Shown here: piece by piece, positions 36,268 to 43,412 of the stretch
Layout: each line of letters opens with the position of its first letter
Position numbering within the stretch: the first letter of the stretch is position 1
NCBI GenBank assembly: GCA_964550435.1
Contig: CAZJZI010000015.1
Coordinates: 1 to 45,453 of the forward strand
Origin: UBA11400 sp964550435
Lineage (GTDB): Bacteria > Bacteroidota > Rhodothermia > Balneolales > HLUCCA01
Direction of reading: 5' to 3'
DNA length: 45,453 nucleotides
Made by a program: the position numbers and the translations under genes
The notes under the pieces: model-generated
What the model was told of the DNA's origin: nothing
The model's database searches: none
The model's input: the letters and a program-made list of their open reading frames with translations, nothing else

Positions 36268-37184
36268 GACGCAACCTCCGGTTTGTAAGCAATCCTCATT
36301 TTTGCGCTTCTGGCACGTGGATTACGCTGAACTTCGGCCTCTGATGGAGTGACCATCGCAGGTTTGAACGGCTCCAGCGGTCGGATATCGTGTCCATAAA
36401 AATCTTTTTCGATAACACCCTCAAGGTTTCCTGAACGCATGAAATGCTTCACCGGACGGTCCTCGAGTGAGTGATAGGAAATCACAACCAGGCGTCCGTT
36501 TGGACCCAACATGCTCACGCTTTTCTGTAGAACTTGATGCAGCACCTCTATTTCGCGATTCACCTCAATTCGGATGGCTTGGAAAACTCTGGCTAACGAT
36601 TTAACTACATGTGGACCTTTTACCGCTGCCTCAACTGCTTTTCTAAGATCGGAAGTCGTTTCGAGTGGACGACGGTTGATAATTGCATTTGCAATCTTTC
36701 GGCTGAAACGCTCTTCTCCGTATTCAAACAGGATGCGAACGAGGTCGGCTTCGGCATAATCGTTAACAACAGCTTTGGCCGAACGTGAAGTGCGGGAGTC
36801 CATGCGCATATCCAGCGGACCATCCTCGCGAAAACTGAATCCCCGGGATCCCTCATCGATTTGGTAACTCGACACGCCAAGATCCAGTAGGATCCCGGAA
36901 ACACGTCCCCTGTAAGTTGGGGGGATGAGCACATCCATATATGCGAAGTTTCCCTTCACGGCGTGAAAGCGTTTATCGTTGATTCGGGTTGTTGCAGTCT
37001 TTAATGCATCATCGTCCTGATCGATTCCGAACAATGTTCCTGAAGGAGCGAGGGCTTTTAAAATTGCGGCAGAGTGTCCGCCGCCACCTAAAGTGCCGTC
37101 TATATAGACGCCATTGGGGTCTGAAATCAGAACCTCAACCGCCTCCGCTAACAGGACCGGTTCGTGATACGATATGGGTTGCAT
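36264..37184 (-). CDS. rsmH: 16S rRNA (cytosine(1402)-N4)-methyltransferase RsmH (MraW)
   Basis: The 306-residue SAM-dependent enzyme methylates N4 of C1402 in the ribosomal P-site. It begins with YHEPVLLAEAVEVL and the SAM-binding DGTLGGGGHSAAIL, followed by ILLDLGVSSYQIDEGSRGFSF, GPLDMRMD and VISYHSLEDRPVKHFM. All are family signatures. It starts on the last base of the mraZ stop and overlaps ftsL by 4 bases. Confidence 0.97.
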   Translation of the reverse strand: MQPISYHEPVLLAEAVEVLISDPNGVYIDGTLGGGGHSAAILKALAPSGTLFGIDQDDDALKTATTRINDKRFHAVKGNFAYMDVLIPPTYRGRVSGILLDLGVSSYQIDEGSRGFSFREDGPLDMRMDSRTSRSAKAVVNDYAEADLVRILFEYGEERFSRKIANAIINRRPLETTSDLRKAVEAAVKGPHVVKSLARVFQAIRIEVNREIEVLHQVLQKSVSMLGPNGRLVVISYHSLEDRPVKHFMRSGNLEGVIEKDFYGHDIRPLEPFKPAMVTPSEAEVQRNPRARSAKMRIAYKPEVAS

Positions 37185-37639
37185 TATTGCTGAACATCTC
37201 CCATTACTTGTTCAAAGAGTTTTGCGTATTCATCTTCGGTGATGGACTCATCCACTTTTTGCAGTTCCTCTGGGGACCACAATTCGAGGCGATCTCCGAC
37301 CCCGATGATGGTAACTTTTTGCTGGATTCCGGCCCATTGCATCAGAGATGCGGGCAGTGTCAGCCGATTTTGGCCGTCGATGGTAATGTCTTCGGCATTT
37401 CGAAGGAAATTCCGGATGACGTTCGCACCGTCGACCCTAAGGTTGCTAACTTTATTCAGTTTTTCTTCTACTGCTAGCCAACGATCTTCGGGATATAAGA
37501 ACAGACAGCGCTGGATACCTCTTAGAACGGTGAAGTTTTCCTGGTATGCCGGATTCAAATATTTACGCACCTTAGCCGGGAAGCTTACGCGACCTTTGCT
37601 GTCGATAGAATGCTCGTATGTCCCTTTAAAGCTTGGCAC
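37184..37639 (-). CDS. mraZ: Transcriptional regulator MraZ
   Basis: The 151-residue protein has two AbrB-like swapped-hairpin domains: FKGTYEHSIDSKGRVSFPAKVRK (about 4-26) and DITIDGQNRLTLPASLMQWAG (about 87-107), each with the DxKGR/DxQNR-type motif. MraZ binds repeats of TGGGN and represses the dcw operon, including itself. Three such repeats with 10-bp period lie 61-91 bases upstream. It is the first gene of the 13-gene dcw unit. Confidence 0.96.
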   Translation of the reverse strand: MPSFKGTYEHSIDSKGRVSFPAKVRKYLNPAYQENFTVLRGIQRCLFLYPEDRWLAVEEKLNKVSNLRVDGANVIRNFLRNAEDITIDGQNRLTLPASLMQWAGIQQKVTIIGVGDRLELWSPEELQKVDESITEDEYAKLFEQVMGDVQQ

Positions 37640-37700
37640 GATGGATTGCTATTGTCGAAAATCGTTGAAATTGCTAATTAAAAGCAGTTTTTGGGTACTT

Positions 37701-37730
37701 CTACCACTTTCTCCCACTTTAACCCACAAA
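37701..37730 (-). promoter_or_regulatory. MraZ-box: three GTGG repeats with 10-bp period
   Basis: Read on the minus strand the site is TTTGTGGGTT, AAAGTGGGAG, AAAGTGGTAG in tandem. MraZ is known to bind TGGGN-type repeats spaced by 5 bases, with AAAGTGG forms in Mollicutes. Position just upstream of mraZ and overlapping the promoter supports autorepression. Confidence 0.8.
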
Positions 37731-37757
37731 GTAGGGTAAATCAACCCCATTTGTCAA
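37727..37757 (-). promoter_or_regulatory. Candidate promoter of the dcw operon
   Basis: On the minus strand TTGACA (37757-37752) is followed after 18 bases by TACTTTG (37733-37727), which is close to the Bacteroidota -7 element. It overlaps the first MraZ repeat. The -35 part overlaps the arm of the 51-bp palindrome. Confidence 0.4.
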
Positions 37758-37803
37758 GTAAATATTTTCTTTGGCCTTCGGGCGAAGAAAATATTTACTT
37801 GAC
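37753..37803. repeat. 51-bp palindrome with perfect 19-bp arms and TTCG loop
   Basis: GTCAAGTAAATATTTTCTT (37753-37771) and its exact reverse complement (37785-37803) enclose TGGCCTTCGGGCG. Within this, GCC-TTCG-GGC can add a C(UUCG)G tetraloop stem. No T tract follows on either strand, so it is not a standard terminator. Both outer ends carry outward-pointing TTGAC, and the left one fits the mraZ -35 element. It may be a protein-binding site, a REP-like repeat or a small non-autonomous element. Confidence 0.85.
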
Positions 37804-37905
37804 GTAAACAGAAAAGAGTAAACTGTAAACGGCCATGCAGTCTTAGAGAGAAGAGGAAGCAGGTAGAGCAGGGGGATGAGGAATAGTTACAGAAGCTGCA
37901 GAAGG

Positions 37906-37977
37906 TGCAGTGGGTTCAGAAGGGGCAGTGGGTTCAGAAGGGGCAGTGGGTTCAGAAGGGGCAGTGGTGAAGATGGT
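37906..37977. repeat. 18-bp purine-rich tandem repeat (3 full units plus a degenerate fourth)
   Basis: GGCAGTGGGTTCAGAAGG repeats at 37924-37941 and 37942-37959, with a one-base variant at 37906-37923 and a decayed unit to 37977. The surrounding 37845-37993 strand is strongly purine-biased. The start of the repeat zone is preceded by partial CAGAAG-type units. I see no gene in 37840-38000. Confidence 0.9.
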
Positions 37978-38004
37978 GTAGGGAGCTGAGGTTTTGAGCA
38001 GATA

Positions 38005-38084
38005 CCGCTACACCGCTCAACCGCTACACCGCTCAACCGCTCAACCGCTACACCGCTCAACCGCTATCCCGCTCAACCGCTATC
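38005..38084. repeat. 8-bp tandem repeat CCGCTnnn, ten units
   Basis: Ten consecutive octamers alternate CCGCTACA (A), CCGCTCAA (B) and CCGCTATC (C) in the order A-B-A-B-B-A-B-C-B-C. The period is not a multiple of three, so frames across it are not genes. The last four units and a 23-base tail recur on the far side of the N run. Confidence 0.92.
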
Positions 38085-38107
38085 CCAATGGCCTATTAGC
38101 CCAATCA

Positions 38108-38207
38108 NNNNNNNNNNNNNNNNNNNNNNNNNNNNNNNNNNNNNNNNNNNNNNNNNNNNNNNNNNNNNNNNNNNNNNNNNNNNNNNNNNNNNNNNNNNNN
38201 NNNNNNN
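38108..38207. other. Assembly gap, 100 N, flanked by an identical 55-bp sequence
   Basis: The 55 bases before the gap (38053-38107) are identical to the 55 bases after it (38208-38262). The round length of 100 suggests an unknown-size scaffold join. An identical overlap of exactly 55 that ends at both gap borders looks like two contigs of a k=55 de Bruijn graph placed end to end. Confidence 0.95.
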
Positions 38208-38262
38208 CCGCTCAACCGCTATCCCGCTCAACCGCTATCCCAATGGCCTATTAGCCCAATCA

Positions 38263-38352
38263 CTACTATAATCCCCCGACAAGAAAAGCAGGAATTGGGG
38301 ACTCGGGATTTGGGGTAAGGGAGACGTAAAGATGGGTGTCGGTCCGGACGGT
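38263..38352. other. Non-coding tail after the Rrf2 gene
   Basis: With the repeat zone this completes the 37640-38352 gene-free stretch. It contains short G-runs (GGGGAC, GGGATT, GGGGTAAGGG) but no terminator that I can define and no open frame with coding character. Confidence 0.6.
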
Positions 38353-38814
38353 TTATCCGCGAGGCGGACGAGTACTCATAACCGGGAGTTTGAGGCGGTA
38401 TTCGATCTGTTCCAGACCCTCTGCGGTATCGGCAAGTGTGCGTCCAGCGAACATTTCTTCCATATCGGAACGAACTTTTGCCCAATAGTCATGAATAGGG
38501 CAAGGACGTTCATGTCCGCATCCTGGAAGACCCAGGATACATTCATGAAAGATTTCGTCTCCGTCGATAGCTGCTATGATTTCAAGGAGAGTGATTTTAT
38601 CTGGTTGTTTCGCCAGTGAAATTCCACCTTTTGGCCCCTTGTGTGAGGTCATTAATCCGTAGGCAGTCAGTTTCTGCAAAATTTTGGTCAGGAAGTGAAA
38701 CGAAATGTTAAGATCTTCGCTCATTTCGCGAATCGAAACATAACCAGAATTCTGCTCTCTAGCTACGTAGAATGATGCCAGAACACCATACGTGCATGCC
38801 TTGGATAATACCAT
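38353..38814 (-). CDS. Rrf2-family transcriptional regulator (NsrR/IscR-like, Fe-S type)
   Basis: The 153-residue winged-helix regulator starts MVLSKACTYGVLASFYVARE. It has the recognition-helix segment ISFHFLTKILQKLTAYGLMTSHKGPKGGISLA and three conserved cysteines in CILGLPGCGHERPCPIH (about 95-111), the ligand set for an Fe-S cluster. Such regulators sense NO, Fe-S status or redox. Following ric by 57 bases, an NsrR-like NO role is the best inference. A 17-bp near-palindrome lies about 48 bases before its start and shares its core with the site before ric, implying autoregulation. Confidence 0.9.
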   Translation of the reverse strand: MVLSKACTYGVLASFYVAREQNSGYVSIREMSEDLNISFHFLTKILQKLTAYGLMTSHKGPKGGISLAKQPDKITLLEIIAAIDGDEIFHECILGLPGCGHERPCPIHDYWAKVRSDMEEMFAGRTLADTAEGLEQIEYRLKLPVMSTRPPRG

Positions 38815-38853
38815 ATCGGACTAATTAGTGTGAAAATGAAAACGAAAATACGC

Positions 38854-38870
38854 ATAAAAGAGTCTTATAT
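38854..38870. promoter_or_regulatory. Palindromic operator candidate before the Rrf2 gene
   Basis: ATAAAAGA-G-TCTTATAT is a dyad with 7 of 8 pairs around G38862. It shares the core AAAGAGTCTT with the larger palindrome upstream of ric. It lies between the ric stop and the Rrf2 start. Confidence 0.6.
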
Positions 38871-38871
38871 C

Positions 38872-39582
38872 CTAATGCGAATTTATGGTCATTTTTTGCA
38901 CTAATCGTTCGATTTTAGGGAACAGAATGTTGTTTTCAAGGTGGACATGCTTATGAAGGTCTGTTTCGAAAGCTTCCAGCTCAGCAAACGCCACTCGATA
39001 AGTATTACAAGCCCAATCAGGTGGGTTGAATCCGTTTGTTAGTGCACGAAGTTTTGCCATAAGCGCACCAGCATGTTCGTGTTCTTGTTCGAGTTCAGCC
39101 AGCATTTCATTCATTTTATCTGGATCTGGATTATCAGTCTTAGCGAAAGTTGTTATAGCCGGGAAAACCCTACCTTCTTCATCTTGTAAATGTGAAAGCA
39201 TCTCTTTTGCCAGTTCAGCAAATGTTTGATACACTGCAACAAGTTCAGGTTGTGTATCACCATGACGAATGGCAACTTTTTCTGTAAACATTCCGATACG
39301 GGGAATCGCCTCCTTCACATAATTGTGATGCATTTCTTCGATGTACGTCACCAGAAGCTCCGGAGTCCATTTGGTGTAATCGATATTGGCATTGGATCCT
39401 GGCGCTGTAACGTAGTTCAGCTCCTCCATCAGGTTGTCCACCTCAACGCCATGCTTTAGACACGCTTCAACCACTGGTTTTTTCCCGCCGCAGCAGAAGT
39501 CCATGCCATGTTTTTTGAATACCCCGGCTGCCCGGAAGTCTGTAGCGACAATTTCTGCCACAGTTTGATCTTTTGAAAACAT
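38872..39582 (-). CDS. ric: Iron-sulfur cluster repair di-iron protein (RIC; ScdA/YtfE type)
   Basis: The 236-residue protein has the N-terminal DUF542 domain with the paired cysteines in KKHGMDFCCGGKK (about 24-36), then a hemerythrin-like di-iron domain (about 80-230). The iron ligands are visible in EMHHNYVKEA, HLQDEEGRVFPAI, LEQEHEHAGALM and HKHVHLENNILFPK. RIC proteins repair Fe-S clusters damaged by NO or peroxide. The ribosome site is good (AGGAGA, 39589-39594). It is the first gene of a unit with the Rrf2 regulator and is preceded by a 31-bp palindrome. Confidence 0.94.
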   Translation of the reverse strand: MFSKDQTVAEIVATDFRAAGVFKKHGMDFCCGGKKPVVEACLKHGVEVDNLMEELNYVTAPGSNANIDYTKWTPELLVTYIEEMHHNYVKEAIPRIGMFTEKVAIRHGDTQPELVAVYQTFAELAKEMLSHLQDEEGRVFPAITTFAKTDNPDPDKMNEMLAELEQEHEHAGALMAKLRALTNGFNPPDWACNTYRVAFAELEAFETDLHKHVHLENNILFPKIERLVQKMTINSH

Positions 39583-39605
39583 ATATAATCTCCTGGATAA
39601 TGAGT

Positions 39606-39636
39606 ATTTAAGAATAAAGAGTCTTTAGTCTTAAAT
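39606..39636. promoter_or_regulatory. 31-bp palindromic operator candidate before ric
   Basis: ATTTAAGAATAAAGA (39606-39620), centre G39621, TCTTTAGTCTTAAAT (39622-39636): 14 of 15 positions pair. The odd-centre layout resembles NsrR-type sites (11-1-11) in form, not in sequence. It is 39 bases from the ric start and shares AAAGAGTCTT with the site before the Rrf2 gene. Confidence 0.7.
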
Positions 39637-39660
39637 TAGTAAAGAAAAATACAAAATGAA

Positions 39661-39815
39661 AGTGCAAACTTCGTTTGCAGAGAAAGTCGCTTTGCGAGTG
39701 AATGTTACTGGGGCAATAGAAAGACGGCTTTGCCGTGAGTATGGCGCTTCGCGAGTGAAAGTTGCTAAAGCAACCTTCTCATGGTTTAGCCATCTTTCTC
39801 GCGCGCAAGCGCCTT
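39661..39815. repeat. Array of about eight mini-hairpins with GAAAG/CTTTC spacers
   Basis: The stretch between thrA and ric is a chain of short inverted repeats: TGCAAACttcGTTTGCA (39663-39679), TCGCtttGCGA (39687-39697), a decayed unit GTTACTGGGGCAAT, ACGGCtttGCCGT (39724-39736), GCGcttCGC, GTTGCtaaaGCAAC (39761-39774), ATGGtttagCCAT (39781-39793) and GCGCgcaaGCGC (39801-39812). Spacers read GAAAG or GTGAAAG on the left and CTTTC or CTTTCAC on the right, so the whole array is itself roughly symmetric. A 62-codon minus-strand frame through it, with repeats like ATFTRE and VTFTRK, reflects the repeats and is unlikely to be a gene. Confidence 0.8.
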
Positions 39816-42263
39816 TCACCGTATAAGTCGTATCGCAATCTTCTGTACATCGGCAAGGACACCAGCTGCAGTGACTTCAGCGCCAGCGCCAGGTCCCTGT
39901 ATGATGATCGGCGAGATGCTATAGCGCTTTGAGTGAATCGCTACCTGATTATCGGTGCCCCGCAAGGATCCCAGTGGGGAGTGTTCTGGAACGGATTCTA
40001 CGCCGATTCGGATTTTTCCCTGATCAAATACTCCGGTGTATCGCAGTACATGACCGTTTTCGGCGGCAGTTTGGATGCGGTCTGACCATTCATTATCAAA
40101 TTTGTGTACTTCGTTCAGAAATACATCCACAGAGGTGTATCGCAGGGATTCTGGCACCAATGATTCGACTTCAAGTTCTTCGCGTTCTATGCGATAGCCA
40201 GCTGCTCTCGCCAGACTTAAAAATTTGCGTGCCACGTCTTCTCCGGACAAATCATCGCGTGGATCCGGCTCCGAGTACCCGTTTTTGCGTGCCTCACGGA
40301 TGACTTCCGAGAACGGAACTCCCTGTTGCAACTGGTCGAACACATAGGTCATTGTTCCACTCAAAACACCGCTGATTTTCAGCACCTGGTCTCCGGATCG
40401 TATCAGATCATGTATGGTCTGAAATATCGGAAGGCCAGCTCCTGCGGTGGTTTCGAACAGGTAATGGGTCTGTTTGTTTTTGGTGTACGACATCAGGCGG
40501 TCAAAATAGGCCTGTTCGAAGGTGTTTGCTCGTTTGCTGGGTGTCGCAATGTGGATGCCCGCTTTGAGTAGCTCTTCATAACGCCGCGCAACTTCTGCGC
40601 TTCCTGTCATATCGATGAATACCGTGCGGTAGGGAAAGTCTTCGACCAGTGTCTTGACGATTTCGTCCCAATCGGTTACCAACGATGAATCAGCCAAAAG
40701 GCCGGGAACATCATCCGGTTCGATTCCACTGGCGTTCCACACAGTTGTCTGAGAGCCGCACACACCGATGATGGACAGATCGTATTCTTCTGATTCCACA
40801 TCCCGAAGTTGATCCAAAAGGGCACTTCCAATGGTTCCGGTGCCGGCAATGAACAGTCGAACCCGTTCTGAATGGACACAAAAGTGATCGTTGAGGAGTC
40901 TGACGGCTGTAAACGCCTGATCATTTCTCAGAATCATGCTGAAATGGCGGTTTGCGACTCCTTTTGCCGCCGCATACGGAGCAATGTTGTTTTCTCCGAG
41001 TACGGATAACACGGCACCGCTTAGTCCAAGGTCGTGGACAAGACGATCGCCAATGACCGTTACCATGCTCACTTCGTTCATCACAATGGGTTCGTCGATG
41101 AGTCCGATCGCATATTCGGCCTGAAATGTACGTCTGACGGTATCAAGTACTGTTTTCAGGTTGGTTTTGTCAATGGCAAAGCTGATCCCGAATTCTGCCG
41201 ATGCAGCGCTGTTGAACAGGATCTGAACGCCAGCAGCGAGCAACGCAGACATCGCGCGTGGCAATAAATCATGGATACGATCTAATCCTTTGCTCTTGAC
41301 TCCGATCAGCACGATGTCCTTGCGCAGGGACACAGATTTCAGGGTGCCGTTGGTCTTGCTGTATTCCTGAGTGATAATGGTGCCTTCGCCGAATGGATCA
41401 AATGAGTTGTAGATTCCGATCGGAATATTGACTTCTTCCAGAGGCAATACGGTACGTGGATGTAACACTTTGGTGCCGAAGTGAGCCATTTCAGCGATCT
41501 CACTGTAGTGGAGTTTCGGGATTGTCACCGCGGTTTCGGTGATGTTGGGGTCAGCAGTCAGTACGCCGTTTACGTCGGTCCAGATCTCAACAAACTGTGC
41601 ATTCAGCGCCTCGCCCATGAGACCGGCGGTAAAATCCGATCCTGATCGTCCCAGGGTGGTGATTTCATTCTGTGCGGTGGCTCCAATGAATCCGGTGATG
41701 ACTGGAACCGTGCCGTTGATCGGATTCAGTAGCTTGTTGACCAGTTTTTTGGTCGTTTCATAATCCACATCCGCATCGCCAAAACGGTCATTGGTGCGCA
41801 CAAAATGCTGCGATTCGAAGGCTTTTGCTTTGATTCCACGGGAGTCCAGCGCAGCGGCGAAAATCCGGCAGGACAATCGCTCTCCAAACGACAACACGGT
41901 GTCGCGCTGGCTGGCAGAAATCTTTCCGGCAGTCTCGATGGTGGTGTATTGATCGTTCAATAGTCCCAGTAATTCATCGATAGAGACGGTCAACGCCGTA
42001 CTTTTCTCAGTATTTCCATCAAAAAGCTGGGAAATCGTGTCATAATGACGCTTTTTGAGATTTTCAAATCGCTGCTTCCATGCAGTATCCCGATTACATG
42101 ACAAATCCATGATCGCGATCAGTTCATCCGTTACGCCTCCAAGTGCCGACACGACCACTGCCACCTTGGCTTCGGCCAATCGTCGACGCACGATTTCTAC
42201 GGAATTTTTGATACGCTCAGCATTGGCAACCGAGCTGCCTCCAAACTTTAAAACGTGTAACAT
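39816..42263 (-). CDS. thrA: Bifunctional aspartate kinase / homoserine dehydrogenase
   Basis: The 815-residue fusion has aspartate kinase at residues about 1-290 (LKFGGSSVAN, TLGRSGSDFTAGLMGEAL), ACT regulatory domains at about 310-460 and homoserine dehydrogenase at about 465-815 (LFIAGTGTIGSALLDQL for NAD(P), LSGTMTYVF, DPRDDLSGEDVARK). It makes aspartyl phosphate and homoserine for threonine and methionine. Length matches E. coli ThrA. It follows metX by 18 bases and ends the SAM-riboswitch unit. Its stop codon borders the mini-hairpin array. Confidence 0.97.
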   Translation of the reverse strand: MLHVLKFGGSSVANAERIKNSVEIVRRRLAEAKVAVVVSALGGVTDELIAIMDLSCNRDTAWKQRFENLKKRHYDTISQLFDGNTEKSTALTVSIDELLGLLNDQYTTIETAGKISASQRDTVLSFGERLSCRIFAAALDSRGIKAKAFESQHFVRTNDRFGDADVDYETTKKLVNKLLNPINGTVPVITGFIGATAQNEITTLGRSGSDFTAGLMGEALNAQFVEIWTDVNGVLTADPNITETAVTIPKLHYSEIAEMAHFGTKVLHPRTVLPLEEVNIPIGIYNSFDPFGEGTIITQEYSKTNGTLKSVSLRKDIVLIGVKSKGLDRIHDLLPRAMSALLAAGVQILFNSAASAEFGISFAIDKTNLKTVLDTVRRTFQAEYAIGLIDEPIVMNEVSMVTVIGDRLVHDLGLSGAVLSVLGENNIAPYAAAKGVANRHFSMILRNDQAFTAVRLLNDHFCVHSERVRLFIAGTGTIGSALLDQLRDVESEEYDLSIIGVCGSQTTVWNASGIEPDDVPGLLADSSLVTDWDEIVKTLVEDFPYRTVFIDMTGSAEVARRYEELLKAGIHIATPSKRANTFEQAYFDRLMSYTKNKQTHYLFETTAGAGLPIFQTIHDLIRSGDQVLKISGVLSGTMTYVFDQLQQGVPFSEVIREARKNGYSEPDPRDDLSGEDVARKFLSLARAAGYRIEREELEVESLVPESLRYTSVDVFLNEVHKFDNEWSDRIQTAAENGHVLRYTGVFDQGKIRIGVESVPEHSPLGSLRGTDNQVAIHSKRYSISPIIIQGPGAGAEVTAAGVLADVQKIAIRLIR

Positions 42264-42281
42264 GTATTCTGATTTCCCTAA

Positions 42282-43316
42282 CTAACTGGTAATATATTTT
42301 TTATCAAACTCTTTGAAAATGCGGACCATTTTCGGAAACTCTATCAGAAAGGCGTCATGGCCTTCGTCTGAATCAATTTCTTTGTACACCCCATTGGGTA
42401 ACAACGTAGCAAGCTCCTGTTGTTCCACGATTGGATACAATACATCGGATGTGATGCCAACAACCAGCACCGGAACCTGAACATCGGCCAGGATGTCGCC
42501 ATAGATTTCGCGATCGCGGTACACGTCGTGGGTGTCCATGGCTCCGGTCAGACGCATATAGGTGTTCGCATCGAAGCGTTTCACCAGCTTTTCACCCTGA
42601 TAACGCAGGTAGGAACTGACCTGAAACAGGTCATTGTGTCCGGTCTGAATCTGGCGGGCAAACTTGCGCTCGAACGCCGGCTGACTTCGATACATGATCA
42701 TGCCCATCGCGCGTGCGGCGGCAAGTCCTTCGGCCGGAGGTTTGGATGGATCGTAGAACCCACCATTCCAAAGTTTGTCTGCCCGGATAGCCATACGTTG
42801 AGCCTCACTCACGCCGATGGTCCATGCCGAATGCGCTTTCCCCATAGCGATAACCATCGCTTTTTGAACCCGATGATCCATAATCAGCCATTCCAGCACC
42901 TGCATTCCGCCCATGGATCCGCCTACGGCCAGTTCGATTGACTCTACGCCGAGATGGTCGAACAACGCCTGCTGTACCCGTACCATGTCCCGTATGGTGA
43001 CCGTCGGGAAGTCAGCCTGATACGCTTTTCCTATTTTTGGATTCACCGACGATGGCCCCGTGGTGCCATAACATCCGCCCAACACATTCGAGCACACGAT
43101 AAACTGACGCGAAGGATCCAGGATGCCATCCTCTCCGAAAAGTCCCGGAAACCACTCGTCGGCATCGGCATTTCCAGTCAGGGCATGGCACACGAGTACG
43201 GCATTGCTTCCATCGGCATTCAATGCACCCCAGGTTTTATACCTAACCTGGACCTCAGGTAGCGTGTACCCGGACTCAGTAGTGAATCCGTCCGTAATGG
43301 TGAAAGTTTTGCTCAC
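42282..43316 (-). CDS. metX: Homoserine O-acetyltransferase
   Basis: The 344-residue alpha/beta hydrolase-fold enzyme acetylates homoserine with acetyl-CoA. It has VLVCHALTGNADA, the nucleophile serine in VGGSMGGMQVLEW, the catalytic Asp in ITSDVLYPIVEQQEL and the His in DEGHDAFLIEFP. The activated product is used by MetY, encoded just upstream. It is separated from metY by 96 bases that hold a strong terminator-like hairpin. Length is slightly short of some MetX but complete. Whether acetyl or succinyl is the acyl donor was not tested; context with metY favours acetyl. Confidence 0.95.
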   Translation of the reverse strand: MSKTFTITDGFTTESGYTLPEVQVRYKTWGALNADGSNAVLVCHALTGNADADEWFPGLFGEDGILDPSRQFIVCSNVLGGCYGTTGPSSVNPKIGKAYQADFPTVTIRDMVRVQQALFDHLGVESIELAVGGSMGGMQVLEWLIMDHRVQKAMVIAMGKAHSAWTIGVSEAQRMAIRADKLWNGGFYDPSKPPAEGLAAARAMGMIMYRSQPAFERKFARQIQTGHNDLFQVSSYLRYQGEKLVKRFDANTYMRLTGAMDTHDVYRDREIYGDILADVQVPVLVVGITSDVLYPIVEQQELATLLPNGVYKEIDSDEGHDAFLIEFPKMVRIFKEFDKKYITS

Positions 43317-43351
43317 TAATTCTGTGTTTCAGTTTTAAAAATTGAACCATT

Positions 43352-43406
43352 AAAAAAGTAGGGAAGGGATGAAGATCCAAGTGGATTTCAGCACCCCTTT
43401 ACCCTA
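43352..43406 (-). terminator. Terminator or attenuator between metY and metX
   Basis: On the minus strand TAGGGTAAAGGGGTG (43406-43392) pairs with CATCCCTTCCCTA (43371-43359) with a small bulge. An inner helix GGATTTC/GAAGATCC-like part lies in the loop, and T6 follows (43357-43352). It starts a few bases after the metY stop. Confidence 0.75.
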
Positions 43407-43412
43407 AACAAT

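Noticed and set aside
37994..38254. Open frame running through the octamer repeat and the N gap
   Set aside because: The period of 8 gives no stable coding pattern, 100 positions are unknown, and the sequence is a tandem repeat with an assembly gap.
38005..38262. Possible CRISPR array around the gap
   Set aside because: Units are 8 bp with no unique spacers of about 30 bp and no cas genes nearby.
39631..39819. 62-codon minus-strand frame between thrA and ric
   Set aside because: Its repeated ATFTRE and VTFTRK motifs come from the mini-hairpin array, it has no ribosome site and it overlaps the thrA end.
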